Assembly (NCBI GenBank): GCA_017479425.1
Contig: JAFVCD010000032.1
Coordinates: 62,001-126,000 of the forward strand
DNA length: 64,000 nucleotides
Source: Oscillospiraceae bacterium
GTDB taxonomy: Bacteria; Bacillota; Clostridia; Oscillospirales; Oscillospiraceae
Direction: 5' to 3'
The notes under the pieces are model-generated. The model saw nothing but the letters and a program-made list of their open reading frames with translations, did not search any database and had not been told where the DNA came from. The position numbers and the translations under genes were made by a program. How positions within the stretch are numbered: position 1 is the first letter of the stretch; every line of letters begins with the position of its first letter. Of the stretch, positions 33,169-41,536 are shown one piece after another.

Positions 33169-34455
33169 ATGGCTTATTACCTGGCTGTTGACATCGGCGC
33201 CTCGTCCGGGCGGCACATTGTCGCGTGGGACGGCGAGCGCGGACTTGAGACTAAAGAGGTCTACCGCTTCCCAAACGGCGTCACTGAAAAGGACGGTCAT
33301 CTTGTCTGGAATATCGACTCGCTGGCGGAAAATGTGCGCATCGGCTTCGATAAGGCTTTAGCTGAGTTTCCCGACATAAAGACCTTCTCCATCGACACCT
33401 GGGGCGTCGACTACGTTCTCCTGCGCGACGGCGGCGAGATCGTCCGTCCGGTGTATGCCTACCGCGACAATCGCACAGAGGCTATCATCCCCGAGGTGCA
33501 TGAGAAGATACCCTTCTCCGAGCTGTACGAGCGCACCGGAATACAGTTTCAGCCCTTCAACTCCGTCTATCAGCTCTATGACGATCTCAAAAAGGGCAGG
33601 CTGAACGGCGTAACCCACCTTCTGATGATCCCTGAATATCTAATGTATAAGCTCACGGGAGTTATGGCGCGCGAGTACACGAACGCGACGACTATGGGTC
33701 TTGTGAGCGCCGAGACCGGCGAATTTGACAATGAGATACTCTCCCGCCTCTCGCTTCCGAAGTACCTTTTCCCGAAGTTATCCACGCCGGGCACATACGC
33801 AGGCGAGTACAAGGGTGTAAAGTGCATTCTCTGCGCTACCCACGATACCGGCTCAGCCGTAGAGGGAATACCCATTGAGGGCGACGAGCCGTACATCTCC
33901 TCCGGAACGTGGTCGCTTCTCGGAGTCAAGACACCGAAGCCCATCTGCGATAAAAAAAGCGAGCGCGCCAACTACTCTAACGAGGGCGGCGTCGGCTACA
34001 ACCGCTATCAGAAGAACATCATGGGAATGTGGATCGTGAACAATCTCCGCAAGGAGCTCTGCCCCGATATGCCGTTTCCCGAGATAGAAAAAGCGGCGCG
34101 TGAGTCCTCAGCAGACGTTCTCGTTGACGCGAACGATTCTGTTTTCCTCGCTCCGGAGAGCATGAAGGCAGCCTTCGATACCGCCGCAAACGGCGCGCTG
34201 AGCACAGTCGGCGACTATTTCCGCTGCGCCTTCCGCTCCCTTGCGGACAGCTACCGTGCCGCGCTTCGTGAGCTTGAGGAAAACAGCGGAAGAAAATATC
34301 ATAAGCTCTATATTGTCGGCGGCGGCGCCAAGAATCAGACTCTCAACCGCTGGACGGAGGAATTCGCCGGCATTGAGGTCATCGCCCTGCCCATTGAGGC
34401 GACGGCGCTCGGCAATCTCAAAATACAGAAAAAGTTTTACAAGGAGGAAAAGTGA
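33169..34455 (+). CDS. rhaB: rhamnulokinase
   Basis: 428 residues. FGGY kinase: phosphate-1 site YLAVDIGASSGRHIVA, FSIDTWGVDYVLL, and a C-terminal adenosine site YIVGGGAKNQTLNRW. The SSGR and NGV..DGHL.W.ID motifs are those of RhaB rather than xylulo- or glycerol kinase. It phosphorylates L-rhamnulose at C1. First gene of the rhamnose operon; its stop overlaps the start of the SLH gene (GTGATGA). SD GGAGGT. Confidence 0.93.
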   Translation: MAYYLAVDIGASSGRHIVAWDGERGLETKEVYRFPNGVTEKDGHLVWNIDSLAENVRIGFDKALAEFPDIKTFSIDTWGVDYVLLRDGGEIVRPVYAYRDNRTEAIIPEVHEKIPFSELYERTGIQFQPFNSVYQLYDDLKKGRLNGVTHLLMIPEYLMYKLTGVMAREYTNATTMGLVSAETGEFDNEILSRLSLPKYLFPKLSTPGTYAGEYKGVKCILCATHDTGSAVEGIPIEGDEPYISSGTWSLLGVKTPKPICDKKSERANYSNEGGVGYNRYQKNIMGMWIVNNLRKELCPDMPFPEIEKAARESSADVLVDANDSVFLAPESMKAAFDTAANGALSTVGDYFRCAFRSLADSYRAALRELEENSGRKYHKLYIVGGGAKNQTLNRWTEEFAGIEVIALPIEATALGNLKIQKKFYKEEK

Positions 34456-35531
34456 TGAAAAAAGCTGTGTCGCTACTTCTCGCGCTCGTTATGACCCTCT
34501 CCCTCGCTCTCCCGGCGTTCGCCTACGATGACAAGGTGTTTGCCGAAAGCGAGACGCTGCCCGGTCAGATGGGCTTCGACTACGACAACGTGACCGTAAA
34601 GAGCGGCGTAACTGTCACGTTCCGTGACCTCGGATCCGACCCGCAGACGCTCTGGATCCACAAGAGCCTTACGGTTGAGGACGGCGCCGGCTTTGCCGGT
34701 CCCGGCAGCATCGCATTCGTCGGCGACGCAAGCTGCTCCGGTCTCGATCTCTACTACATCGCGGGCGGCGCGGAGAAGCTTCTTGATCCTGCAAACCTCC
34801 CGGCGCTTATTAAGGACGATCCCGAAAACCGCAGCATTTTCAATTACAGCCGCGAAACCGGGCATTTCGTCCTCTCCGGCTACGTTTTTGAGGCGGACCC
34901 CTTTGAGACTCCCGCTCCCGCGGACGGCGGAAGCGCCGCTTTCTTCGACCCCACCGTTCTCTTTGCCGAGGGGCTCAAGGCCCTCGGGCTCTTCAACGGC
35001 ATCGGAACAAATCCCGACGGCACCGTAAACTTTGACTTAAACCGCATCCCCTCAAGAGAAGAGGCGGTCGTTCTCCTTATCCGTCTTCTGGGCAAGGATG
35101 CTGAGGCAAAGGCATACCCCTCGGAAAAATGTCCCTTTACCGACGCCTCCGAATGGGCAAAAAGCTATCTCGCCTACGCCTATGACAACGGCATTACAAA
35201 CGGCATCGGCGGCGGTCTTTTCGGAATCGGTGAAACCACTGTCGAGCAGTTCCAGACCTTCGTTCTCCGCGCTATGGGATATTCCGACAAGGATGGACTT
35301 GATTTTACCTGGGATCACCCTGAAATCCTCGCTGAAAAGCTCGGGATCGTGCTCAGTGAGAACGATAAAGCGAATTTCACTCGCGGCGTGTGCGTCCGCA
35401 TTATGGAGATTGCGCTCCGCAACGCTACGAAAACCGGCGAGCGCCTTGCCGACAAGCTCATTGAGCAGGGCGTTTTCTCAAAAGACGCATTTGACGCGGC
35501 ATTCCGCGGCATTAATAAGGAGGATAAATAA
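34455..35531 (+). CDS. SLH-domain surface protein inside the rhamnose operon
   Basis: 358 residues from ATG 34455 (SD AAGGAGG). Signal peptide (MKKAVSLLLALVMTLSLALP), a beta-rich N-terminal domain of unknown type (about 30-150), then S-layer homology repeats from about 165 (CPFTDASEWAKSYLAYAYDN, GITNGIGGGLFGIGETTVEQ). SLH domains hold proteins on the cell-wall polymer. Its start overlaps the rhaB stop, and its stop shares a base with the isomerase start (TAATG), so it is an integral operon member. A role in binding rhamnose-rich glycans at the surface is a guess. Confidence 0.85.
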   Translation: MKKAVSLLLALVMTLSLALPAFAYDDKVFAESETLPGQMGFDYDNVTVKSGVTVTFRDLGSDPQTLWIHKSLTVEDGAGFAGPGSIAFVGDASCSGLDLYYIAGGAEKLLDPANLPALIKDDPENRSIFNYSRETGHFVLSGYVFEADPFETPAPADGGSAAFFDPTVLFAEGLKALGLFNGIGTNPDGTVNFDLNRIPSREEAVVLLIRLLGKDAEAKAYPSEKCPFTDASEWAKSYLAYAYDNGITNGIGGGLFGIGETTVEQFQTFVLRAMGYSDKDGLDFTWDHPEILAEKLGIVLSENDKANFTRGVCVRIMEIALRNATKTGERLADKLIEQGVFSKDAFDAAFRGINKEDK

Positions 35532-36952
35532 TGTTAGTTGACACCAAAGCCCGCATAGGCGTGTTTTCCATCGCGCTCGGCGCCTATCTTCCCCAGTTTC
35601 CCTCCCTCGTTCCGGAGTTTGAGGGGCAGTACAGAGAGTTCAAAAAGCTCATTCCCGACACTGTTGAGCTCATCGACGGCGGCATAGTTACCACAAAGGA
35701 AAAGGCTATGGAGGCGGGTGATAAGTTCCGCACCGCCGACGTCGATCTCGTTATTCTCCAGCTTCTGACCTACGCCACAAGCTACAATATGCTTCCGGCA
35801 GTCCGCGATCTCGACGTTCCCGTTGTGCTCGTAAACGTTCAGAAGAAAAAGGCTCCGGACTATGCAAACACCGACACTCCTACCTGGCTCGGCGAGCTCT
35901 ACGCCTGCGGAGCCGTAGGCGAGATGGTGGCAGACCTTGAGCGCGCCGGCAAGCGCCACGCCGTAATCACCGGCGTAGTTGAGGGCGGAGACCCCGAGGT
36001 CGAGGCTGAGATTCTCGATTGGTGCAAGGCTGCGCAGGTACGCCGCCGCTTCCGCGACACAAATCTCGCGCAGATTGGCCGTCCCTACCCCGGCATGATG
36101 GATCTCTACATCGACGAAACGAACCTCTACCACCGTATGTGGCTCTACACCAAGCAGTTCGACTGGGAGAAGATGTGGGCTATCGCCGACCACATCACCG
36201 ACGAGGCCGCGATCCGCGCAAAGGCTGAGGATATTCTCGACACCTTCGATATCGAGGGCGGCGGAACAGTCGAAAAGGTCTGGGATATGGCAAAGTACGT
36301 CGTCGCATTCGAGCAGTGGGTCAGGGATGAGAAGCTCGGCTTTGTCGCAAGCCACTATGACGGCTTTGCTCAGGGCGTAGCCGGAAAGCTCGACAGTATG
36401 CTTATCCCGGCGTTCTCGATGCTCATCAAGCAGGGTACTGCCTGCGCCGTCGAGGGAGATATCAAGGTCGCTATGGCGATGAGCATTCTCAAGACCATCT
36501 CAGGCATGGGTCAGCTCAGCGAGATGTACTCCATCGACTTTAACGAGGATATCTGCATTATCGGTCACTCCGGCTCAGGCGATGCGGACATCTCCAAAGC
36601 GAAAAAGCCGACAATGAAGATTGTTCCCGTATTCCACGGCAAGACCGGCGGCGGATACCTCACGCAGTTCTATCCCGCTCCCGGCCCCGTGACCTATCTC
36701 GGCATCACTCAGGACAGAGACGGCCACTTCAAGTTCGTCGTTGCCGAGGGCGTAAACGAGGAAGGTCCGATCTTCACCTTCGGTGATACCAACATGCGCA
36801 CACGCTTCACCTGCGGCGCCCGCGACTTCTGCAATCGCTGGAGCGAGGCCGGTCCCACTCACCACATGGCAGCCGCTTCCGGCCGTCACATCGACACGAT
36901 TCTCAAGGTCGCAAAGATCTTCAACGTACCCGTAGACGTAATTACAAGATAA
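35531..36952 (+). CDS. L-fucose/L-arabinose isomerase-like protein, presumed rhamnose isomerase
   Basis: 473 residues. It resembles the AraA/FucI-type isomerase superfamily: N-terminal Rossmann-like domain with VDLVILQLLTYATSYNMLPA (part), then VNVQKKKAPDY and C-terminal EEGPIFTFGDTNMRTRF. This is not the canonical RhaA family. Between rhaB and rhaD it most plausibly converts L-rhamnose to L-rhamnulose, replacing RhaA; L-fucose, which shares lactaldehyde as an end product, is an alternative. Related proteins elsewhere are annotated only as fucose isomerase-like. Confidence 0.8.
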   Translation: MLVDTKARIGVFSIALGAYLPQFPSLVPEFEGQYREFKKLIPDTVELIDGGIVTTKEKAMEAGDKFRTADVDLVILQLLTYATSYNMLPAVRDLDVPVVLVNVQKKKAPDYANTDTPTWLGELYACGAVGEMVADLERAGKRHAVITGVVEGGDPEVEAEILDWCKAAQVRRRFRDTNLAQIGRPYPGMMDLYIDETNLYHRMWLYTKQFDWEKMWAIADHITDEAAIRAKAEDILDTFDIEGGGTVEKVWDMAKYVVAFEQWVRDEKLGFVASHYDGFAQGVAGKLDSMLIPAFSMLIKQGTACAVEGDIKVAMAMSILKTISGMGQLSEMYSIDFNEDICIIGHSGSGDADISKAKKPTMKIVPVFHGKTGGGYLTQFYPAPGPVTYLGITQDRDGHFKFVVAEGVNEEGPIFTFGDTNMRTRFTCGARDFCNRWSEAGPTHHMAAASGRHIDTILKVAKIFNVPVDVITR

Positions 36953-36969
36953 ATAAGGAGGAAAATAAA

Positions 36970-37782
36970 ATGAAAGACATTCTTACTGCCCCCTGGATGG
37001 TGGAAATGATCCGCACCGCCACAAATATGTACAATCACGGCTGGGACGAGCGCAACGGCGGCAACATCAGCCTTATGCTCGACGAGGCGAGCGTTAAGGA
37101 GTACCTTAATACCGACCACGTTCTCCGCGTTATCCCCACCGGCTTCAAGGCTCCGGAGCTTGAGGGCAAGTACTTCCTCGTAACCGGCACCGGCAAGTAT
37201 TTCAAGAATGTTCAGTACGCTCCCGCCGTCAACCTCGGCGTTGTCCGCATCGTTGACGGCGGAGAGAATGCCGAGCTTCTCTGGGGCTACTCCGACGGCG
37301 GCAGGTTCACCTCCGAGTTCCCCGCCCACATGATGAGCCATGTCGCTCGCCTTTCCGTTGACCCTGATAACAAGGTAGTTATGCACTGCCACCCGGCAAA
37401 TCTTCTCGCTATGACCTACGTCCACACCCTCGACGAGCGCGAGTTCACCCGCACGCTCTGGCAGATGTGCACCGAGTGCATCGTCGTCTTCCCCGACGGC
37501 GTGAATGTTCTGCCATGGATGCTCTGCGGCACCAACGAGATCGGTGAGGCGACCGCTGAGAAGATGCACACCGCCCGTCTTGTCGTATGGTCGCTCCACG
37601 GAATCTACGGCGCAGGAAAAGACCTCGACGAGACCTTCGGTCTTATTGAAACTGCCGAGAAGGCGGCTGAGATCTATATGAAGATCGCACACCTCCCGCG
37701 CGTAAACACCATCACCGACGCTCAGATGCACGAGCTTGAGGCCCGCTTCGGAGTTAAGGGCCGCGAGGGATATCTCTCTTAA
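36970..37782 (+). CDS. rhaD: rhamnulose-1-phosphate aldolase
   Basis: 270 residues. Class II aldolase: the opening GWDERNGGNISLML matches RhaD (E. coli GWDERNGGN), zinc ligands in VVMHCHPANLLAMTYV and the later WSLHGIYGAG. It splits rhamnulose-1-phosphate into DHAP and lactaldehyde. SD AAGGAGG. The stop codon is part of the left arm of a 16-bp perfect hairpin. Confidence 0.93.
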   Translation: MKDILTAPWMVEMIRTATNMYNHGWDERNGGNISLMLDEASVKEYLNTDHVLRVIPTGFKAPELEGKYFLVTGTGKYFKNVQYAPAVNLGVVRIVDGGENAELLWGYSDGGRFTSEFPAHMMSHVARLSVDPDNKVVMHCHPANLLAMTYVHTLDEREFTRTLWQMCTECIVVFPDGVNVLPWMLCGTNEIGEATAEKMHTARLVVWSLHGIYGAGKDLDETFGLIETAEKAAEIYMKIAHLPRVNTITDAQMHELEARFGVKGREGYLS

Positions 37783-37814
37783 ACTCAAAAGAGGCAGCGC
37801 CTCTTTTGAGTTTA
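37780..37814 (+). terminator. strong hairpin between rhaD and fucO
   Basis: TAAACTCAAAAGAGGC-agc-GCCTCTTTTGAGTTTA: 16 bp, perfect, 3-nt loop, starting at the rhaD stop codon. No T run follows it. It may stabilise the 3' end or reduce fucO read-through. Confidence 0.6.
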
Positions 37815-37907
37815 GCTCTGCAGCCCGCTGCAGCGCACGCCAAAGGCGCACGTTTGCGGGCTGAGAAGAATTTTTTGCGAGGTACACGCCCCGCAAAAAA
37901 TAATTAA
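37815..37907. repeat. structured intergenic repeat-like element
   Basis: Immediately after the hairpin are two further foldable blocks: CAGCCCGC...GCGGGCTG (outer arms near 37821 and 37856) with inner CGCC-aaa-GGCG, and TTTTTTGCGaGG...CCcCGCAAAAAA (37871-37900). Sequences of this look recur between genes in gut Clostridia in my recollection, but only one copy is present here, so calling it a repeat is inference. Confidence 0.4.
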
Positions 37908-37973
37908 ATTCATTCGCCTTCTGCGAACTCTGCGAGGCTTTTGATAAATTATTAATATAAGGAGTAATGTAAA

Positions 37974-39122
37974 ATGGCTGACAGAATCGTACTTAACCCC
38001 ATTTCCTATCACGGACACGGCGCAATCGAGAACATCGTTCCGACCCTTCAGCAGAAGGGCTTCAAGAAGGCCTTTGTTGCCACCGACCCTGATCTTCTGA
38101 AGTTCGGCGTATCCAAGAAGGTCACCGACCTGCTCGACAAGGCCGGCTTTGCCTATGAGGTCTACTCCGACATCAAGCCCAACCCCACCATCGAGAACGT
38201 TCAGAACGGCGTCGCCGCGTTCAAGGCAGCCGGTGCTGACTGCATCGTAGCAATCGGCGGCGGCAGCGCTATGGACACCTCAAAGGCAATTGGAATCATA
38301 GTCGAGAACCCCGAGTTTGCCGACGTACGCTCTCTCGAGGGCGTTGCCCCCACCAAAAAGCACGCGGTTTTCACCATCGCAGTACCGACCACTGCCGGCA
38401 CCGCCGCTGAGGTCACCATCAACTACGTCATCACCGACGTTGAGAAAAAGCGCAAGTTTGTATGCGTTGACGTCAACGATATTCCCGAGATTGCCGTCGT
38501 CGATCCCGATATGATGAGCACTATGCCCAAGGGACTCACCGCAGCCACCGGTATGGACGCTCTCACCCACGCAATTGAGGGCTACATCACCCGCGGTCAC
38601 TGCGCCATCAGCGATATGTTCCACCTCGAGGCTATCCGCCTTATTGCAAAAAACCTCCGCGGCGCAGTTGAGAATACTCCCGAGGGACGCGAGGGCATGG
38701 CTCTCGGCCAGTACATCGCCGGAATGGGCTTCTCCAATGTCGGTCTCGGCATCGTCCACTCCATGGCTCACGGTCTTTCCGCCCTCTATGACACCCCTCA
38801 CGGCGTAGCCTGCGCAATTCTGCTTCCCGTCGGCCTTGAGTACAACAAGACCGTTTCCGGCGAGCGCTATCGCGCTATCGGCAGGGCGATGGAGGTTCCC
38901 TACATCGACTCCATGAACGATGAGGACGCCGCTGCCGCCACCATCGCCGCCGTAAAGAAGCTCTCCGCCGACGTTGGCATTCCCGCAAACCTCAAGGGCA
39001 TTCTCAAGGAAGAGGACGTCGACTTCCTCACCGCCTCCGCCATGGCAGACGCCTGCATGCCCGGCAACCCCCGCGAGGCAACGAGCGAGGACGTCGCCGC
39101 TCTTTACAGAAGCCAGATGTAA
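37974..39122 (+). CDS. fucO: lactaldehyde reductase / iron-dependent alcohol dehydrogenase
   Basis: 382 residues, group III alcohol dehydrogenase: NAD site AIGGGSAMDTSKAIG, iron-binding MDALTHAIEGYI, HSMAHGLSALYDTPHGVACA with metal His residues. FucO reduces lactaldehyde made by RhaD to 1,2-propanediol. Last gene of the rhamnose operon, with its own SD (AAGGAG). Butanol/other aldehyde activity is possible since the family is broad; the operon argues for lactaldehyde. Confidence 0.92.
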   Translation: MADRIVLNPISYHGHGAIENIVPTLQQKGFKKAFVATDPDLLKFGVSKKVTDLLDKAGFAYEVYSDIKPNPTIENVQNGVAAFKAAGADCIVAIGGGSAMDTSKAIGIIVENPEFADVRSLEGVAPTKKHAVFTIAVPTTAGTAAEVTINYVITDVEKKRKFVCVDVNDIPEIAVVDPDMMSTMPKGLTAATGMDALTHAIEGYITRGHCAISDMFHLEAIRLIAKNLRGAVENTPEGREGMALGQYIAGMGFSNVGLGIVHSMAHGLSALYDTPHGVACAILLPVGLEYNKTVSGERYRAIGRAMEVPYIDSMNDEDAAAATIAAVKKLSADVGIPANLKGILKEEDVDFLTASAMADACMPGNPREATSEDVAALYRSQM

Positions 39123-39140
39123 AATTAGCCACGAGGCGCA

Positions 39141-39170
39141 AAAAATCCCACCGGAAACGGTGGGATTTTT
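39141..39170. terminator. terminator hairpin, left copy of a duplicated palindrome
   Basis: AAAAATCCCACCG-gaaa-CGGTGGGATTTTT, 13-bp stem, 18 bp after the fucO stop. The identical 24-bp core recurs at 39331-39354 beyond an inserted element. Confidence 0.9.
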
Positions 39171-39330
39171 GCGTCGACAAAGTCTCCGCATCGAACATAT
39201 TTTGCACTATCTGAGCGCAAAATATGACGCCTGCGGGCCTGTGTGCGACGTGAAGGGGCCTCTCGGCCGACCCCTTCACAGATCCACGCCTCCTTTATCC
39301 AACGCTTTTTCCTTTTTGTCTACAGTCTGA
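39171..39330 (+). mobile_element. 160-bp terminator-associated element, copy 1
   Basis: Begins GCGTCGACAAAGTCTCCGC and ends TTTTTGTCTACAGTCTGA; the ends are imperfect inverted repeats (GTCGACAAA / GTAGACAAA). Two internal hairpins: ATATTTTGC...GCAAAATAT and GTGAAGGGGCC...GGCCGACCCCTTCAC. It is about 90 percent identical by eye to the reverse complement of 47663-47822. It encodes no protein I would accept. Both flanks carry the same terminator palindrome. Confidence 0.85.
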
Positions 39331-39354
39331 ATCCCACCGGAAACGGTGGGATTT
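39331..39354. repeat. duplicated terminator palindrome, right copy
   Basis: ATCCCACCGG-aaa-CGGTGGGATTT region identical over 24 bp to 39145-39168. It lies just downstream of the tdk stop on the minus strand and could terminate tdk. Confidence 0.85.
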
Positions 39355-39357
39355 CAT

Positions 39358-39951
39358 TTACTCAAGGGTCATCTGCCCCTCCTGCTCCTCAATTTTCTTC
39401 TTCCAGCAGCGGTGGCACATGGCGACATAGCTGTCGTTGCCTCCGAGCATAACCTGCGCGCCCTCGGTAACTACCCTGCCAAGCGCGTCTATTCGCGCGT
39501 TTACTATTGCCTTTCTGCCGCAGGAGCAGATCGTTTTTATCTCCGTGATCGAGTCTGCAAGCTCCATAAGCCTCTGCGCGCCGGGGAAAAAATGCGTCAG
39601 AAAGTCCGTTCGCAGTCCGAAGCACAGCACTGGGATATCCTCCATATCCACAAGCCAGCGCAGTCCGTCTATCTGCGCGGGCGATAGAAACTGCGCCTCG
39701 TCGACGATAACGACGTCGTGTCTGCCCGCCTTGCGGTAGGCTTCAACTATATCCTGCTCGGGCGTGATTATTTCAGCGGTGCGCTTTAAGCCGATGCGGC
39801 TTTTTACGATATCCGCGCCGTCGCGCGTGTCTGTTGCGGGCTTTATCAGCCACACCGTCATGCCCTTTTCCTCATAGTTGAACTGAGTTATGAGCGCCTG
39901 AGCCGATTTTGATGAGCCCATAGCGCCATATTTGAAGTAAAGCTTAGCCAT
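39358..39951 (-). CDS. tdk: thymidine kinase
   Basis: 197 residues, type II TK. P-loop region YGAMGSSKSAQALIT (the usual form is GPMFSGKT; here the second Gly-Lys region is SSKS), Walker B VIVDEAQFL, and a structural zinc site from CSCGRK and CHRCWKK. It phosphorylates thymidine in salvage. The start shares one base with the udk stop, so the pair is coupled. The P-loop variant GSSKS is seen in some Clostridia and need not mean loss of function. Confidence 0.92.
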   Translation of the reverse strand: MAKLYFKYGAMGSSKSAQALITQFNYEEKGMTVWLIKPATDTRDGADIVKSRIGLKRTAEIITPEQDIVEAYRKAGRHDVVIVDEAQFLSPAQIDGLRWLVDMEDIPVLCFGLRTDFLTHFFPGAQRLMELADSITEIKTICSCGRKAIVNARIDALGRVVTEGAQVMLGGNDSYVAMCHRCWKKKIEEQEGQMTLE

Positions 39952-40574
39952 TATTCCTCGATGCTCCTGAGATATCCTCTTATTCTGTCTATTACCATAT
40001 CAATGGCAACGCGGTTTCTGCCGCCCTCCGGCACGATTATGTCCGCCCTGCGCTTCGAGGGCTCAACAAACTGCTCGTGCATAGGCTTCACCGTTGTAAG
40101 ATACTGGTCGACAACGCTCTCGAGCGTTCTGCCGCGCTTCTTTACGTCGCGCATAATGCGGCGCAGAATACGAACGTCGGCGTCGGTATCCACGAAAATC
40201 TTTATATCGAGCTCATCGCATATGGCCTGCTCGGCGTAGATGAGTATTCCCTCTACAACGAGCACTCTCGCAGGCTCAATACGCTCCGTTTCCTTAGAGC
40301 GGTTATGCACTGTATAGTCATAAACCGGGCTTTCAATGCTCTCGCCGTTTTTGAGGGCGCGAAGATGCTCGATGAACAGATCGTTATCAAAGGAATTCGG
40401 GTGATCGTAATTGAGCTTCGTGCGCTCCTCATAGGTCAGATCGTCGTGGGACTTGTAATAGCTGTCATGGTGAAGAACGGAAACCTCGCTGCCGAACGCC
40501 TCGACGATGTTCCTTGTTATCGTGGTCTTGCCGCTGCCGGTGCCGCCGGCTATGCCGATTGTGAGAGTTTTCAT
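39951..40574 (-). CDS. udk: uridine kinase
   Basis: 207 residues from ATG 40574 (SD GGGAGG; the frame to 40610 lacks support). P-loop GIAGGTGSGKTT, then VLHHDSYYKSHDDL and FDNDLFIEHLRALK. It phosphorylates uridine and cytidine. PRTase-like C-terminal extensions are absent. Together with tdk forms a pyrimidine salvage operon, divergent from deoD. Confidence 0.94.
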   Translation of the reverse strand: MKTLTIGIAGGTGSGKTTITRNIVEAFGSEVSVLHHDSYYKSHDDLTYEERTKLNYDHPNSFDNDLFIEHLRALKNGESIESPVYDYTVHNRSKETERIEPARVLVVEGILIYAEQAICDELDIKIFVDTDADVRILRRIMRDVKKRGRTLESVVDQYLTTVKPMHEQFVEPSKRRADIIVPEGGRNRVAIDMVIDRIRGYLRSIEE

Positions 40575-40629
40575 GTGCCCGCCTCCCATCTTTTTTCTAT
40601 ATTGTAACACTTTGCATCCGCCTTGTAAA

Positions 40630-40658
40630 TTGACATTTCGGCTTTTTCAATTTATAAT
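40630..40658 (+). promoter_or_regulatory. consensus sigma-A promoter of deoD
   Basis: TTGACA (40630-40635), exactly 17 bp, TATAAT (40653-40658): both boxes perfect. Confidence 0.92.
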
Positions 40659-40688
40659 TATGCCATAAATAAAAAGGAGGAATATATT

Positions 40689-41414
40689 ATGTCAACTCCA
40701 CACATAAACGCCCAGAAGGGCGATTTTGCAAAAACCGTACTCATGCCAGGCGATCCTCTGCGTTCAAAATTCATCGCAGAGACCTTTCTCACCGATCCGA
40801 AGCTTGTGAACAATGTCCGCGGCGTTCAGGGCTACACCGGCACCTGGAAGGACGTTCCGGTCAGCGTTATGGCCTCCGGAATGGGCATTCCCGCCATCGG
40901 CATATATTCCTATGAGCTCTACACGCAGTATGACGTGGACAACATCATCCGCATCGGCTCCGCCGGCAGTATTCAGCCCGACCTGCACACAATGGACATC
41001 GTTATGGCGTCCGGCGCCTGCACCGATTCAAACTATGCCCACCAGTTCAGCTTAAACGGCACCTTTGCTCCCGTCGCGGACTACACTCTCCTCTCCACCG
41101 CGGTTGGCTGTGCGAGAGCGAACGGCGCAAATCCGCGCGTCGGCAACGTGCTAAGCGCCGATAATTTCTATTCTCCCGACTCCGACGGCCCGGATCAGTG
41201 GAAAAAGATGGGCGTTTTAGCCATTGAGATGGAGTGCGCCGGTCTTTATATGAATGCCGCCCGCCTCGGAAAGCGCGCTCTCGGCATTTTGACGATTTCT
41301 GACCATCTCTACATAACCTCTGAAAATCTCTCGCCCGAGGCAAGGCAGAAAAGCTTCACTCAGATGATGGAAATAGCTCTCGATACCGCTGTCGAGATGT
41401 CAAAGATAGGTTAA
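40689..41414 (+). CDS. deoD: purine nucleoside phosphorylase, DeoD type
   Basis: 241 residues, trimer/hexamer class NP-I: PHINAQKGDFAKTVLMPGDP, RIGSAGSIQP and AIEMECAGLYMNAA with the conserved EMEC. It phosphorolyses purine (deoxy)nucleosides. SD AAGGAGG. A second, structurally different PNP lies at 60235. The next gene, 120 bp on, is a nucleoside-type binding lipoprotein with its own promoter. Confidence 0.95.
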   Translation: MSTPHINAQKGDFAKTVLMPGDPLRSKFIAETFLTDPKLVNNVRGVQGYTGTWKDVPVSVMASGMGIPAIGIYSYELYTQYDVDNIIRIGSAGSIQPDLHTMDIVMASGACTDSNYAHQFSLNGTFAPVADYTLLSTAVGCARANGANPRVGNVLSADNFYSPDSDGPDQWKKMGVLAIEMECAGLYMNAARLGKRALGILTISDHLYITSENLSPEARQKSFTQMMEIALDTAVEMSKIG

Positions 41415-41449
41415 ATTTTGCACAAAACGGCAAAAGTGTATTATGTAAC

Positions 41450-41478
41450 TTGAAATGTCGCCCGAAATGCATTATAAT
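41450..41478 (+). promoter_or_regulatory. sigma-A promoter of the BMP lipoprotein gene
   Basis: TTGAAA (41450-41455), 17 bp, TATAAT (41473-41478). Confidence 0.8.
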
Positions 41479-41536
41479 ATATGCGTGCATTAGTGCACAA
41501 TTATATAAAAGAGAACAGATATGGAGGAATGTACAA

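Noticed and set aside
39171..39330. Group IIC intron fragment (these introns also insert next to terminators)
   Set aside because: At 160 bp it lacks a recognisable domain V/VI end or reverse transcriptase, and such introns do not duplicate the target hairpin.
39243..39452. Small open frames within the 160-bp element
   Set aside because: Frames are not consistent with a start and SD, run through the terminator palindrome, and are best explained as chance in a structured repeat.
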